Assembly: GCA_905618945.1 (NCBI GenBank)
Contig: CAJQTF010000029.1
Span: 1 to 64,000, forward strand
Reading direction: 5' to 3'
Origin: an uncultured Methylophilaceae bacterium
GTDB taxonomy: Bacteria > Pseudomonadota > Gammaproteobacteria > Burkholderiales > Methylophilaceae
DNA: 64,000 nucleotides
The notes below the pieces were generated by a model. That model was not told the origin of the DNA. It ran no database searches and saw only the letters and a program-made list of their open reading frames with translations. A program made the translations under genes and the position numbers. This document shows, piece by piece, positions 8,737 to 18,546 of the stretch. The first letter of the stretch is position 1. Every line of letters begins with the position of its first letter.

Positions 8737-9936
8737 ATGGAAAAAATCTCTTATGCTCAAACTGTCTATGGCCAAGAAGAAATAGATGCAGTTGTTAAGT
8801 GTCTTAATGAGTCGACACAAATGGGTAACTACTCAAGAAAGTTTGAGAAAGAAATTGCTGGGTTATTCAATAAAAATGAATGTTTGTATGTTAATTCTGG
8901 ATCATCAGCTTTATTTATTGGGGTAGAGGCATTTTCTTTTCCAAAAGGAGGGGAGGTTATTACTCCTGCTCTTACCTTTGGGACATCTGTTGGGTGCTTA
9001 ATTAAAAATAACCTAATCCCAGTTTTTGTTGATGTTGAGCCACTTACATACTGTATTGACGCAAATGAAATTGAAAAAGTTATTAGCAACAAGACTGTCG
9101 CAATTTTAGCTCCAAACTTGATGGGTAATCTTTGTGATTGGCCTGAAATTAAAAAGATCGCTGATAAATATAACCTTATTGTTATTGAGGATTCCGCAGA
9201 CACCTTAGGCGCCACAATTAATGGTAAAAGTTCAGGTTCATATTCAAATATGTCAATTACTAGCTTCTATGGGTCACATATAATAAATTGTGCCGGTAAT
9301 GGCGGGGCGCTATTGTTAAATGATAAAAAGATAGCTGAGAAAGCTAAATTATTGAGGTCTTGGGGGAGAAGTTCTTCATTATTTGATGAAAAAAGTGAAG
9401 CCATTGAAAATAGGTTTGACGTCAATCTAGATGGGGTCGATTATGATGCAAAGTTCGTTTTTGAAGCAGTTGGTTATAATGTTGAAGGAAGTGAAATTGG
9501 GGCAGCTTTTGGACTTGAGCAATTAAAAAAATTACAACAAAATATTGAAGTTAGAAAGGATAACTTTAAAAGGCAATGTAATTTTTTCAATCAATTTAAG
9601 CAGTATTTTAGTAACCCAATAGAAACAGATAATATAAATACAGCTTGGTTAGCATTCCCAATTCTTATTAATAAAAGTGCACCTTTTAGTAGAAAAGAAT
9701 TTCAAATATATTTAGAAAAAAGAAATATACAGACAAGGGTAGTATTTACAGGGAATATTATAAGACAACCAATGATGAAAGATATTGCACATAGGACTGT
9801 AGAAAATGGCTATCCAAATGCTGATGCTGTAATGGAGAGAGGTGTTTTACTACCACTTCATCACGGATTAACAAACAGTATGTTTGAAAGACTTCATGAG
9901 GTAATTACTGAATTCCTTGATGATTTTAAAGAATAG
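8737..9936 (+). CDS. DegT/DnrJ/EryC1-family RfbH-like dehydratase (His at the Lys position; Fe-S cysteines absent)
   Basis: SFYGSHIINCAGNGGALL; RSWGRSSSLFDEKSEAIENRF where RfbH has a Cys cluster; follows rfbFG. Confidence 0.8.
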   Translation: MEKISYAQTVYGQEEIDAVVKCLNESTQMGNYSRKFEKEIAGLFNKNECLYVNSGSSALFIGVEAFSFPKGGEVITPALTFGTSVGCLIKNNLIPVFVDVEPLTYCIDANEIEKVISNKTVAILAPNLMGNLCDWPEIKKIADKYNLIVIEDSADTLGATINGKSSGSYSNMSITSFYGSHIINCAGNGGALLLNDKKIAEKAKLLRSWGRSSSLFDEKSEAIENRFDVNLDGVDYDAKFVFEAVGYNVEGSEIGAAFGLEQLKKLQQNIEVRKDNFKRQCNFFNQFKQYFSNPIETDNINTAWLAFPILINKSAPFSRKEFQIYLEKRNIQTRVVFTGNIIRQPMMKDIAHRTVENGYPNADAVMERGVLLPLHHGLTNSMFERLHEVITEFLDDFKE

Positions 9937-9953
9937 GTTTGATAAATATTACC

Positions 9954-10763
9954 CTAAAATTTAGAAAATATAGTTATACCACCTGCCCATTGCTCAGAAA
10001 CTTGCTTAGTTGTTTTGGAAAGCATTTGCGTCATGCACCAAAATTCCAAATGTGGGCCATAGGCTTTGAGGAGTAGAACCAACCTCTCATCACGATGGAC
10101 AAATGAGGACATACATAGAATTGGCGAGTAATAATCTTTATTTATAAGCAACTCAGGCGACCCGACAACTGCAGCCCCTATGTCCATCCCTCCACTTAAA
10201 CACATCTTTACATCATTTATTTCTGGAAGTTTTGACATTTGATTTCTTTGTGAGTCTATATCAAATTCCTGAAATGCTTGTGGGAAAAACCAGCCTATAA
10301 CACCCTCACTACTATCATCTAAAAATTGATCGTAGCGTGACTCCGGATGAACTTTAATATTACCCTGTAATTCGGAATTGCTTTGTAGAACAGCCTTAAA
10401 ATGTGCCTCTGGAAATTTTTCAGTAAACGATTTCTTTAGAGCTGGAAGAATTGTTTCTTCTAGATTTTTCCCTAAATCAACTCCTTTGGAAGTATTACGG
10501 TAAATAAAAGGGATGTGAACTCCATTAGTTAGTAATGAAAATTCTTCATTGGTTTTTAATTTTTCAAGTAATAAGTTAGCCTTTGATTCAAAATCAGCAG
10601 CAGACAAATTATCTATAACCATTAAATTCTTTTTTGTTCTTTCTAGTATTAAATTAAAATCAAAATTTGGTTGGTTTATTTTGTAGTAAAAACTTGGCTC
10701 TTCACGAAAAACTCTATCGTTTACACTTGGTAAACGACGACCATGCTCATCAAACAGTTTCAA
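9954..10763 (-). CDS. Hypothetical protein, co-oriented 13 bp downstream of a radical-SAM gene
   Basis: 269 aa ORF, no recognised family. Confidence 0.65.
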   Translation of the reverse strand: MKLFDEHGRRLPSVNDRVFREEPSFYYKINQPNFDFNLILERTKKNLMVIDNLSAADFESKANLLLEKLKTNEEFSLLTNGVHIPFIYRNTSKGVDLGKNLEETILPALKKSFTEKFPEAHFKAVLQSNSELQGNIKVHPESRYDQFLDDSSEGVIGWFFPQAFQEFDIDSQRNQMSKLPEINDVKMCLSGGMDIGAAVVGSPELLINKDYYSPILCMSSFVHRDERLVLLLKAYGPHLEFWCMTQMLSKTTKQVSEQWAGGITIFSKF

Positions 10764-10776
10764 GAATATCTCCTAG

Positions 10777-11988
10777 TTAGATTGCTTTTATAGCAAAGAT
10801 AGCTCTTCTATCTTTTGCTAAAATTTCTGGCGGGCTGGGTGGCTTATCATTGTTATCAATCTCAGGAGTTTTACCAAAGCCATGTTCGTATGTCACTGGG
10901 AGTAAGTGGCTTACATTTTTTTGGTAGTCAGCAACTGATTGGTTATGGAAGCGAATAAAGCCCATATGTTCACCAATTATGCACTCATCCCTATAGGGTC
11001 CAAGCCAACTATTCATCATCCCCCTACTAAGCACATCCTTAAGAGGCTCTTTAACAATATTACCGATAGAGAGGTCCATATAAGGACATGGAACAATTTC
11101 CCCATCATGGTTAACTGTATTAATTCCTTTTACCGTAATACACCTTCCAGGTTGACCGTACGAAGGGCTCATATGGGTAAAAATATCATATTTGTCTTCT
11201 AAATATTTTAACTGGTCTACATCTTCTTTGGTACAAACCCAGGTATCTTGCTCTCTAGCTGTTCCAACAGGTTTAGCTAGCGTTACGTAAAGAGGTATAT
11301 CCTCATCTTTACAGTAACTACAGAGCATCTCAAATTCTTCAGAGAAAACACGATCCTTAATAATGCATGTTGATATAAGTAGTTCTAGGTTTGCAGATTT
11401 TGAAGCCTTTAAAGCGGTTAAAACTCTTGCATAAGAGCCTGGCTTACCCCTAAATTCATCGTGCTCTGCTTCAATCATACTGTCTAATGATATCTGAACT
11501 TTATACCCACCTAGCCCAGCAAACCATTTTGCTTTCTCTTCATCAAAAGTCCAGCCGTTAGTGTCTAAAATAATTAAATGTTTTTTTGGGTCTATAGCTG
11601 CAATAAGCTGGTCAATACTTGAGTCTAAAAGAGCTTCTCCCCCGGTTAGAACAAATCTAAATATTCCAGCTTCGTCCGCTTGTCTAGATAGCTCCCTATA
11701 ATCGTCAAGATCCATCTGGTGTCTAGGATCTAATTTAACACCAGTTGCTTTTTTAATATCACGAGTCATGTAGGGTTCTTCGCAACAGTGCATGCAATGA
11801 AAATTACATAATGAACGATTTATTTTTATTCTTAAAATCGGACTAATCTCACCATCGAGCATATTTTTAAAATATTGTTGAATTTTTTCATGAACTCTTG
11901 GGCGGTGTATGCTTTGATCTTTACGTTTATTTTTTTCAACTAAAGATAAAGCTTCTTGGTCTGCTAAAATTTGAAGTGTGTCAGTCAT
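10777..11988 (-). CDS. Radical SAM protein with SPASM-like C-terminal region
   Basis: SLCNFHCMHC (CX3CX2C), LTGGEALL, VNHDGEIVPCPYMDLSIGNI; ORF opens at 12048 but MTDTLQ at 11988 is the likelier start. Confidence 0.85.
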   Translation of the reverse strand: MTDTLQILADQEALSLVEKNKRKDQSIHRPRVHEKIQQYFKNMLDGEISPILRIKINRSLCNFHCMHCCEEPYMTRDIKKATGVKLDPRHQMDLDDYRELSRQADEAGIFRFVLTGGEALLDSSIDQLIAAIDPKKHLIILDTNGWTFDEEKAKWFAGLGGYKVQISLDSMIEAEHDEFRGKPGSYARVLTALKASKSANLELLISTCIIKDRVFSEEFEMLCSYCKDEDIPLYVTLAKPVGTAREQDTWVCTKEDVDQLKYLEDKYDIFTHMSPSYGQPGRCITVKGINTVNHDGEIVPCPYMDLSIGNIVKEPLKDVLSRGMMNSWLGPYRDECIIGEHMGFIRFHNQSVADYQKNVSHLLPVTYEHGFGKTPEIDNNDKPPSPPEILAKDRRAIFAIKAI

Positions 11989-12065
11989 AATTAGCCATGA
12001 TTTTTGAATTATAATTGTATTGTTATTGCTACAAATTCTAGCATACATATATGTTTTAATATATT

Positions 12066-12077
12066 CTTAACGTTAAG
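12066..12077. promoter_or_regulatory. 12-bp perfect palindrome CTTAACGTTAAG in a divergent intergenic region
   Basis: Located between divergent genes 11988(-) and 12136(+). Confidence 0.3.
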
Positions 12078-12135
12078 CATAAGACGTAATCAAACCCACT
12101 TTTAAAGGCATATTTAAATTAACGAAAATACACTT

Positions 12136-13245
12136 GTGAATTTACCTAACAATAAGAAAAATAAATTTATTAAAAAAAATACTATCAGTGTAATTATCCC
12201 TGTTTTTAACGATGAAAAAAGAATAGCTCGTTGCATTCAAAGTGTTAAAAATCAGAAGTATATTAATCTTGAATTAATTATAATTGATGATGGATCAGAT
12301 GATACGTCTGCTCAAATTGCTGACTTCTATGCATCGACTGATGGAAGAATTAAAGTAATTAAATCAAAAAATAGGGGGCCTGCTGCTGCGCGTAACATTG
12401 GAATTAGAAGTTCAATTGGGGAATTTATTTTTTTCTTAGATTCTGATGACTATTTAAAAAAAAATACCTTAGAGTATTTACTTGATAAAATTAAAATTCC
12501 CAATGTAGATTTATCTATTGGAGATTTTTTAATCTCTAACGACTCAATAAATGATGCAAAAATTAAATCAAAACATACATTAAAATTTTCTAGAACAGTA
12601 ACACTTAACAAATCCATAATTAATGATTATATTAGTCTTTATTTAAGAAGGCCCAATAAGTACCCATTGTTTTCATACTCATGGGGTCGTTTATTTAAGG
12701 CCTCGATAATTAAGGAACATAAATTATTTTTCAATGAGAAGTTATGGACTTTTGAGGATGTTGATTTTAATTTTAGATATTTAGCTTGGGTTAATAAGGT
12801 TTCTTTTGTGAAAAAAAATATTATGAATCACACAATTAATAATATTTATTTATCAGCCAGTATGAGGCTTCCAAAAGATCCAGGTAGGTTTTTCGGATTT
12901 AAGCAAGCTCTTAACAGTTTGGGTATTTATTTAGATAAGATGAAAATTAATCAGAATATAAAGCATAATATTTCACATGCATATGTTTGTTACACAATCA
13001 TTCAGTTGATACGCCTTGGTTTTCAGTCAAATAGAAGTAATAATAAAGTAATACTCAATTTAATTCGTGATTGTATTAGCGATAAAATGCTCCAGAATAG
13101 CCTTCATCATTACGCTCCACTGAGTGAAGATAGTAAAATAATTCCATTTCTTATAAAAATAAGACAGCCTTTACTCCTTTTTTATGCTTGTAAGATAAGG
13201 GGGAGGTTGAGGTATAAGGTAAATAACAGTCAACAAAAAACTTAA
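12136..13245 (+). CDS. Family 2 glycosyltransferase (GTG start)
   Basis: ISVIIPVFNDEKRIARCIQSVKNQ...IIIDDGSDD...GPAAARNIGI...FLDSDDYL. Confidence 0.92.
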   Translation: MNLPNNKKNKFIKKNTISVIIPVFNDEKRIARCIQSVKNQKYINLELIIIDDGSDDTSAQIADFYASTDGRIKVIKSKNRGPAAARNIGIRSSIGEFIFFLDSDDYLKKNTLEYLLDKIKIPNVDLSIGDFLISNDSINDAKIKSKHTLKFSRTVTLNKSIINDYISLYLRRPNKYPLFSYSWGRLFKASIIKEHKLFFNEKLWTFEDVDFNFRYLAWVNKVSFVKKNIMNHTINNIYLSASMRLPKDPGRFFGFKQALNSLGIYLDKMKINQNIKHNISHAYVCYTIIQLIRLGFQSNRSNNKVILNLIRDCISDKMLQNSLHHYAPLSEDSKIIPFLIKIRQPLLLFYACKIRGRLRYKVNNSQQKT

Positions 13246-13283
13246 TTTTTTGAAAAAACTTGATTTTTTGTTATAATTGTTAG

Positions 13284-14591
13284 ATGAAATTATTAGCAAA
13301 ACAGACAAAAGAAGAATTAATTGAGAAGTTAAGCATTGCAAAAGAACCGATAGTAATTTATGGGGCTGGAGTCTGTGGTCAGGTTTTGCTATTGGCATGC
13401 AAGGGTGCTGGAATTCAAGTCGAATCGTTTTGCGATAATAATATTAAGAAAAAAGGCAAGTCTTTGAATGGCCTAGAGATTATTCATACGAATGATATTG
13501 AAAATAGACATCCAGAAGCAATTTTTTTAATATCCGCAGCAGATATTAAAGATATTAAAAATCATCTAGTTGATTATGGATATTCTGAAAGTAACTTACA
13601 TCCAGGCGGCTTAATTCTTAAAGATTTTGATTATAGTGAGTTTAGGAATCACTACGAACCTTATAACAATGAAGATAAAGATAAAGGATTCGTTGAATTT
13701 GCAATTGCAAGCACAATTGAATGCCATGATGGATATTTAGACCCTAAAAAACTCTTTATGAGAAGTGTTGATATTGTTGTAACTGAAAAATGCACAATGA
13801 AATGTGTTGATTGCTCTAACTTAATGCAGTTTTTCGAAAAACCAGAAAATTATGAAATTGATGAAATGAGTAAAGCAATTGAATTACTTTGCTTATACTC
13901 TGACCAAATATTTGAATTTAGAATTATTGGCGGAGAACCATTTGTTAATAAGAATGTTCATAATGTAATTGAGAGGCTAATATCAGAACCAAAAGTAAAA
14001 AGAATTGTTATTTATACTAACGGAAATGTGATCCCAAGAGAAAATCAAATTGAATGCTTAAGGCATAAAAAAGTTCTTATGAACATTACTGACTACTCTA
14101 GATCTGGTGAAAAATCTGAAGATAAATATACAAAAAAATTATCTAGATTTGTAAGGACTACAGACAAGCTTGAGCAACTTTGTATCGACAATAAGATTGA
14201 TTACCGCCGACATCCGCCAGAAAATTGGACAGATTGTGGACGCATAGAAAATTTTAATAGGACAGTAGAAGAAAATCAAAGAGTATATGATGAGTGTGGT
14301 TGTAAAAACCTTACTACATTGTCAAAAAATGAATTACATCGCTGTCCTTTTTCAGCCCAAATAACAAGGCTAGGCGTATGTGATGAAAAAGAAGATTATG
14401 TTGATTTAACTGAGCATACAGACCCAATTGCCAATCGAAAAGCAATTAAAAGTCTTTTGGAGGATAAGGTTACTCTTAAAGCCTGTGATTTTTGCCCAGG
14501 GAGGGCGCTTCATGACCCACAAATAATTCCTGCAAAACAAATTAAAATGCCACTGCCATATAAGCGTAATATTGAAGCAACGAATTCTTAA
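13284..14591 (+). CDS. Rossmann-like domain fused to a radical SAM domain
   Basis: N-term PIVIYGAGVCGQVLL...FCDNN; then TEKCTMKCVDCSNL (CX3CX2C), IIGGEPFVNKN. Confidence 0.82.
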   Translation: MKLLAKQTKEELIEKLSIAKEPIVIYGAGVCGQVLLLACKGAGIQVESFCDNNIKKKGKSLNGLEIIHTNDIENRHPEAIFLISAADIKDIKNHLVDYGYSESNLHPGGLILKDFDYSEFRNHYEPYNNEDKDKGFVEFAIASTIECHDGYLDPKKLFMRSVDIVVTEKCTMKCVDCSNLMQFFEKPENYEIDEMSKAIELLCLYSDQIFEFRIIGGEPFVNKNVHNVIERLISEPKVKRIVIYTNGNVIPRENQIECLRHKKVLMNITDYSRSGEKSEDKYTKKLSRFVRTTDKLEQLCIDNKIDYRRHPPENWTDCGRIENFNRTVEENQRVYDECGCKNLTTLSKNELHRCPFSAQITRLGVCDEKEDYVDLTEHTDPIANRKAIKSLLEDKVTLKACDFCPGRALHDPQIIPAKQIKMPLPYKRNIEATNS

Positions 14592-14601
14592 TACTTTTCC
14601 T

Positions 14602-15804
14602 ATGAAAAGTACACCAATAAAATCTTATTTAAATTTAACTAAAATTATAAATTATTACCTTGAGTGGCTGCATGAAAATAATCTAAATAATTTCTCTGAA
14701 GAAAAAAAATTATTAAAATCTGATTTAGTCAAAGTTGTTCTAGGGCTAATTTGGATTAAAAAAGATTTAACAGATGTTAAGCATTTTCAAGCTAATAGAT
14801 ATTTTATGGATGCTATTGGTATTAATAAACTGCCAACGATTGAAATGTTTGAAATTTTTTCAGCAAAAAATGAGCTTAAAAATTTACCTATATTAAAAGA
14901 AAATATAGGTATCAATAATTATGAAAATATAAAAAACATAGCCTTAATCGTATTAGATAAATTTAACTCCAATTTAAATATAATATTAGCCCCAGAGACA
15001 CAATGGGGCCCTGAGAAAAAAAAATATTTCGAAGATCATGGATATGTGGTTATTCCTGATGTGATGACATCCTTAGAATGTTCAGGTTTTAGGGAGATTG
15101 CATTAAATATTGCTCAAGATGAAAAAGAAAAAAAAGTAGGTTTTTTTTATGGTCATGAAAATAAGTTTCAAAGAGTTTGGAATTTAGTTAACAAATCTTT
15201 AGAGCTTGGGCAATTGTTAACTTTACCCATAGTTCACCAAATAATGAATGATCTGTTTGATAGGGACACATTCCATGAAAAATACTTGCTTAGTAGTTTT
15301 CATCTTAACATATTGCCACCAGAGGGTAGGGAGCAAAAATTTCATCTAGATTCTACAGTGCCTGACCCGCTACCTTCATGGTTAATAAAGGCAAATACCA
15401 GCTTTATTATTGAAGATCATAACGAAGATAATGGAGCATTAATGTGTTTACCTGGGTCGCATAAGTTTAATAGGAAACCATCACCCTCAGATGAAAAAAA
15501 ATACAACAAAAACTTAATAAAATTGATTGCTCCCAAGGGGTCGATGATAATTTGGAGCGGCCATTTGTGGCATAAATCTGGCAATAATAAAACCACTAAA
15601 GAAAGAACTGGTCTTTTGGGCGCTTTTGTAGCAAGTCACCTTGCGGAAGTCGCAATGGAAGAGAATCATACGTTAGTAGTTGATAGTGAAAGATCAAAAT
15701 TTTTCTCTGATGATCTAAAGAGAATACTAATGTTTGATCATGGAGTTAAGCAAGGAGCGTTGGCGAAATCAAATCATTTTTGGGCAAAAAAAAAGAATAA
15801 CTAG
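14602..15804 (+). CDS. Phytanoyl-CoA dioxygenase (PhyH)-like protein
   Basis: FEDHGYVVIPDVM, FHLDSTVP (HxD), LPGSHKFNRKP, GHLWHKSGNNKTTKERTGL; ORF opens at 14572. Confidence 0.78.
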   Translation: MKSTPIKSYLNLTKIINYYLEWLHENNLNNFSEEKKLLKSDLVKVVLGLIWIKKDLTDVKHFQANRYFMDAIGINKLPTIEMFEIFSAKNELKNLPILKENIGINNYENIKNIALIVLDKFNSNLNIILAPETQWGPEKKKYFEDHGYVVIPDVMTSLECSGFREIALNIAQDEKEKKVGFFYGHENKFQRVWNLVNKSLELGQLLTLPIVHQIMNDLFDRDTFHEKYLLSSFHLNILPPEGREQKFHLDSTVPDPLPSWLIKANTSFIIEDHNEDNGALMCLPGSHKFNRKPSPSDEKKYNKNLIKLIAPKGSMIIWSGHLWHKSGNNKTTKERTGLLGAFVASHLAEVAMEENHTLVVDSERSKFFSDDLKRILMFDHGVKQGALAKSNHFWAKKKNN

Positions 15805-15869
15805 ATAGATACTTGCGATTGAGTTGCTATTAACAATTTATGTTATGGGGCAATGTGAATGACTCTAAA

Positions 15870-16922
15870 TTAATCTTCTATCAAATTTTGATATTTTTCC
15901 CTTACTCTAGCAAGAATATCTTTGGCGTCGCTATCTAGATTATCTATATCACTATCTTCGTTTAGAGAGCATGTCGCGCATGGTTGAAATGTGTGTCTTT
16001 CCCCGTTCAAATGCTTTGTCTGTAGCCGTCTAACTACTTCACCATTCCATATGTCGCTAAGTGACATTGTATTAGCATCGCCTATTACATTTTCAACCTT
16101 CCAATCAATACAGCATGGCATTATTTTTCCATCATGATTAACTTGCATACTTTTAAAAATTTGGGGGCAAACCTTTACTTCTCTTCTTGGTGCGCTTACA
16201 AACCTATGGCCTGAATCAAGCCCAAGGTTCGATGTAACTCCTGGCCATAGATTGATAAGATTTTCAATATAAATTTCGTCAGCAATATCCGAGAATAAAG
16301 CATGAAATTTTTGTATCTTAGCCTTTGAATTAACTGCTGAGTTATGAATTTTTATATGAAGTTTACATTTTTTATTTTTAACTTTTGAAAATTTTTCTAA
16401 ATTCTTGCAAAAATTGTCAAACTTTATTTTTCTATTAGTAAATTCCCAATATTGATCGTTGTTTAAACCCTCAATTGATATAATTAATCTGTCTAATGTC
16501 TTTGCCAATATAGGAATATTTTTGTCATTAAGAAGCAAGCCATTGCTAATCATTTCGAATCTTTCCGCAACTTTATTTTCAACCGCATGTTCAACAAATT
16601 CCGTAATTTTTTTATTCACTAGTGAGTCACCCAGTCCGCAAAATCTTAACAATTTTACTTTAGGAGTAAAGCTTAACAAATCAGCACACACTTTCTTAAA
16701 AAATAAAAAATCCATGGTGCCTTTCTCAAACTCATCGGGACTAATGAAATGAGGACAAAATTTACAGGCAAGATTACAGTAAGTTGTTGTTTCCATGTAG
16801 ATAACAAGTGGAGATTGCAGGGGTGCTGATGTACCTAAATTTATTCGATTTGAATTTAGCTGTGATTGGTTAATATTTTTATTATCCAATATTTTTACTT
16901 CTAAATTTAGGTCTTTTTTCAT
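15870..16922 (-). CDS. Radical SAM/SPASM protein
   Basis: TTYCNLACKFCPH (CX3CX2C); VCPQIFKSMQVNHDGKIMPCCIDW; QPCATCSL. Confidence 0.88.
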   Translation of the reverse strand: MKKDLNLEVKILDNKNINQSQLNSNRINLGTSAPLQSPLVIYMETTTYCNLACKFCPHFISPDEFEKGTMDFLFFKKVCADLLSFTPKVKLLRFCGLGDSLVNKKITEFVEHAVENKVAERFEMISNGLLLNDKNIPILAKTLDRLIISIEGLNNDQYWEFTNRKIKFDNFCKNLEKFSKVKNKKCKLHIKIHNSAVNSKAKIQKFHALFSDIADEIYIENLINLWPGVTSNLGLDSGHRFVSAPRREVKVCPQIFKSMQVNHDGKIMPCCIDWKVENVIGDANTMSLSDIWNGEVVRRLQTKHLNGERHTFQPCATCSLNEDSDIDNLDSDAKDILARVREKYQNLIED

Positions 16923-16997
16923 ATAAAATATTATCCTTTATTGTTATATAAAAGTCTATGGCTCAATAGCTTTGTAATTGGTTGCGTATAAATAATT

Positions 16998-18032
16998 TTA
17001 TACAGTAAATTTAGTTGTTTTTAAAATTGCATCCTCAAGAGATGTCCATTCCTTAACTTTAAGTGCCTCTCTTATTTTTGTTGTATCTGGAAGATATATA
17101 TCTCTTTTAAAATTACCTTCATGAATCTCATTTTCTTGGATAATAATTTTCTTTGAGGGATCAATAAGGTCTCTTACTATATTTGCTAATTCAATAATTT
17201 GTATTCGCCTTTCAGAGCCGACATTATAAACACCTTCTTCACTCCCAACTAGAAGCTTTATAAGCCAAATTATAGTATCTGATATATAAAGGTAGGATCG
17301 ATATGGTAAACCATTACCATTAATTATAATTTTATCGTTGAAGATAGCATCATTAATAAAATTTCCAATAGCATAATGAATATTTAATGGTAAATATGGC
17401 CCAACAAATGAAAAGCACCTAGCAATCTTAAAATTAATATTATTTTTTAAGCTCAAATTCGAAATTACATCCTCCGCAAGAATTTTTCCCTTAGCTAATC
17501 CATTTCTTTTTTCTAATTCTATAGAATGACTTACATCACTTTCACTCTTCATATCCTTCGATGATGATCCATAAACAACACCCGATGAAGTAAACAAAAT
17601 TTTCGAAATATTGTTTTCTATTGCAATTTCCATAATATTTTTTGCGCCATTAAATAAAGTACTAGTTTTGTTAGCATCTGTCTCACCATTAAAAGTTTCT
17701 GTAGCTGAGGTTGCAGCCATGTGGAGTAAGAAGTCAAATTTATGGTTAATCTTTTTAAGATCTAAAATATCTATTTTAATAATATTTAAAAATTTATTAT
17801 TTTTGTAATGTGGATTCTCTAAGAAGAATTTATCTTCATTCCTTGTTATTATGGTGGTTAAGATATTTGTATTATAATTTTCATTAGCATAGAAAATTAA
17901 TTCTAGAAACCATTTCCCAAAAAAACCAGTTCCACCTGTAATTAAAATTGACTTATTTGAAAGCAAATTGATTTCATTTTTACATTTATTAAAAATAAAA
18001 TTCAAATCAGTCTCAATATTGTACTTAATCAT
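16998..18032 (-). CDS. NAD-dependent epimerase/dehydratase
   Basis: ILITGGTGFFGKWFLE, SSGVVYGSS, NVGSERRIQI; MIKYN start gives a short overlap with the upstream gene. Confidence 0.88.
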   Translation of the reverse strand: MIKYNIETDLNFIFNKCKNEINLLSNKSILITGGTGFFGKWFLELIFYANENYNTNILTTIITRNEDKFFLENPHYKNNKFLNIIKIDILDLKKINHKFDFLLHMAATSATETFNGETDANKTSTLFNGAKNIMEIAIENNISKILFTSSGVVYGSSSKDMKSESDVSHSIELEKRNGLAKGKILAEDVISNLSLKNNINFKIARCFSFVGPYLPLNIHYAIGNFINDAIFNDKIIINGNGLPYRSYLYISDTIIWLIKLLVGSEEGVYNVGSERRIQIIELANIVRDLIDPSKKIIIQENEIHEGNFKRDIYLPDTTKIREALKVKEWTSLEDAILKTTKFTV

Positions 18033-18546
18033 TATTGTGTCCATTAATAAATGATTCATAGGATGCTTGTGGTTTGATAAGGTTTACAGGAGATTTATCA
18101 TGCCAAGACCATTGACCATCTTGGGGTTCACCCCCATTATATTTTCTGCTTATATCAGGCTCACTTTCTGGCGAGCATTCATAAAGAAATGATATGAAAT
18201 GACCTCTTACATCTCTATCTTTAGCAAATAATTCTTTTATGGTTATTGGGTCTTTGGTGTGGGTAACAGAGATACCTAATTCAGATTCTGCAACTTTATG
18301 GATTCTTGAAGAAAAAGTTTCTTTAAAGCGTATAATTCCACCCGGAATATGCCAGCCGGGACCATAGTATTCATCATCTCTCCATGTTAGCAAAGTTTGT
18401 TTTTTGTTATTTTTAATTAACAGGTCCACGTTTGCCATTGCAGTTATGGAGCTAGCAAAATAAAATAATTCTTTAGATAGCCCTTCGCGTGGATCCGAAA
18501 TAATTTCTTTAATTTTTTTTATGTAGGATTCTAGTATATTAGTCAC
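18025..18546 (-). CDS. Nudix hydrolase, GDP-mannose mannosyl hydrolase-like
   Basis: GPGWHIPGGIIRFKETFSSRIHKVAESELGI Nudix-like box. Confidence 0.78.
   Translation of the reverse strand: MTNILESYIKKIKEIISDPREGLSKELFYFASSITAMANVDLLIKNNKKQTLLTWRDDEYYGPGWHIPGGIIRFKETFSSRIHKVAESELGISVTHTKDPITIKELFAKDRDVRGHFISFLYECSPESEPDISRKYNGGEPQDGQWSWHDKSPVNLIKPQASYESFINGHNND

Noticed and set aside
8829-9215. 128-aa minus-strand ORF antisense to the RfbH-like gene
   Set aside because: Shadow ORF within a convincing + strand enzyme gene.
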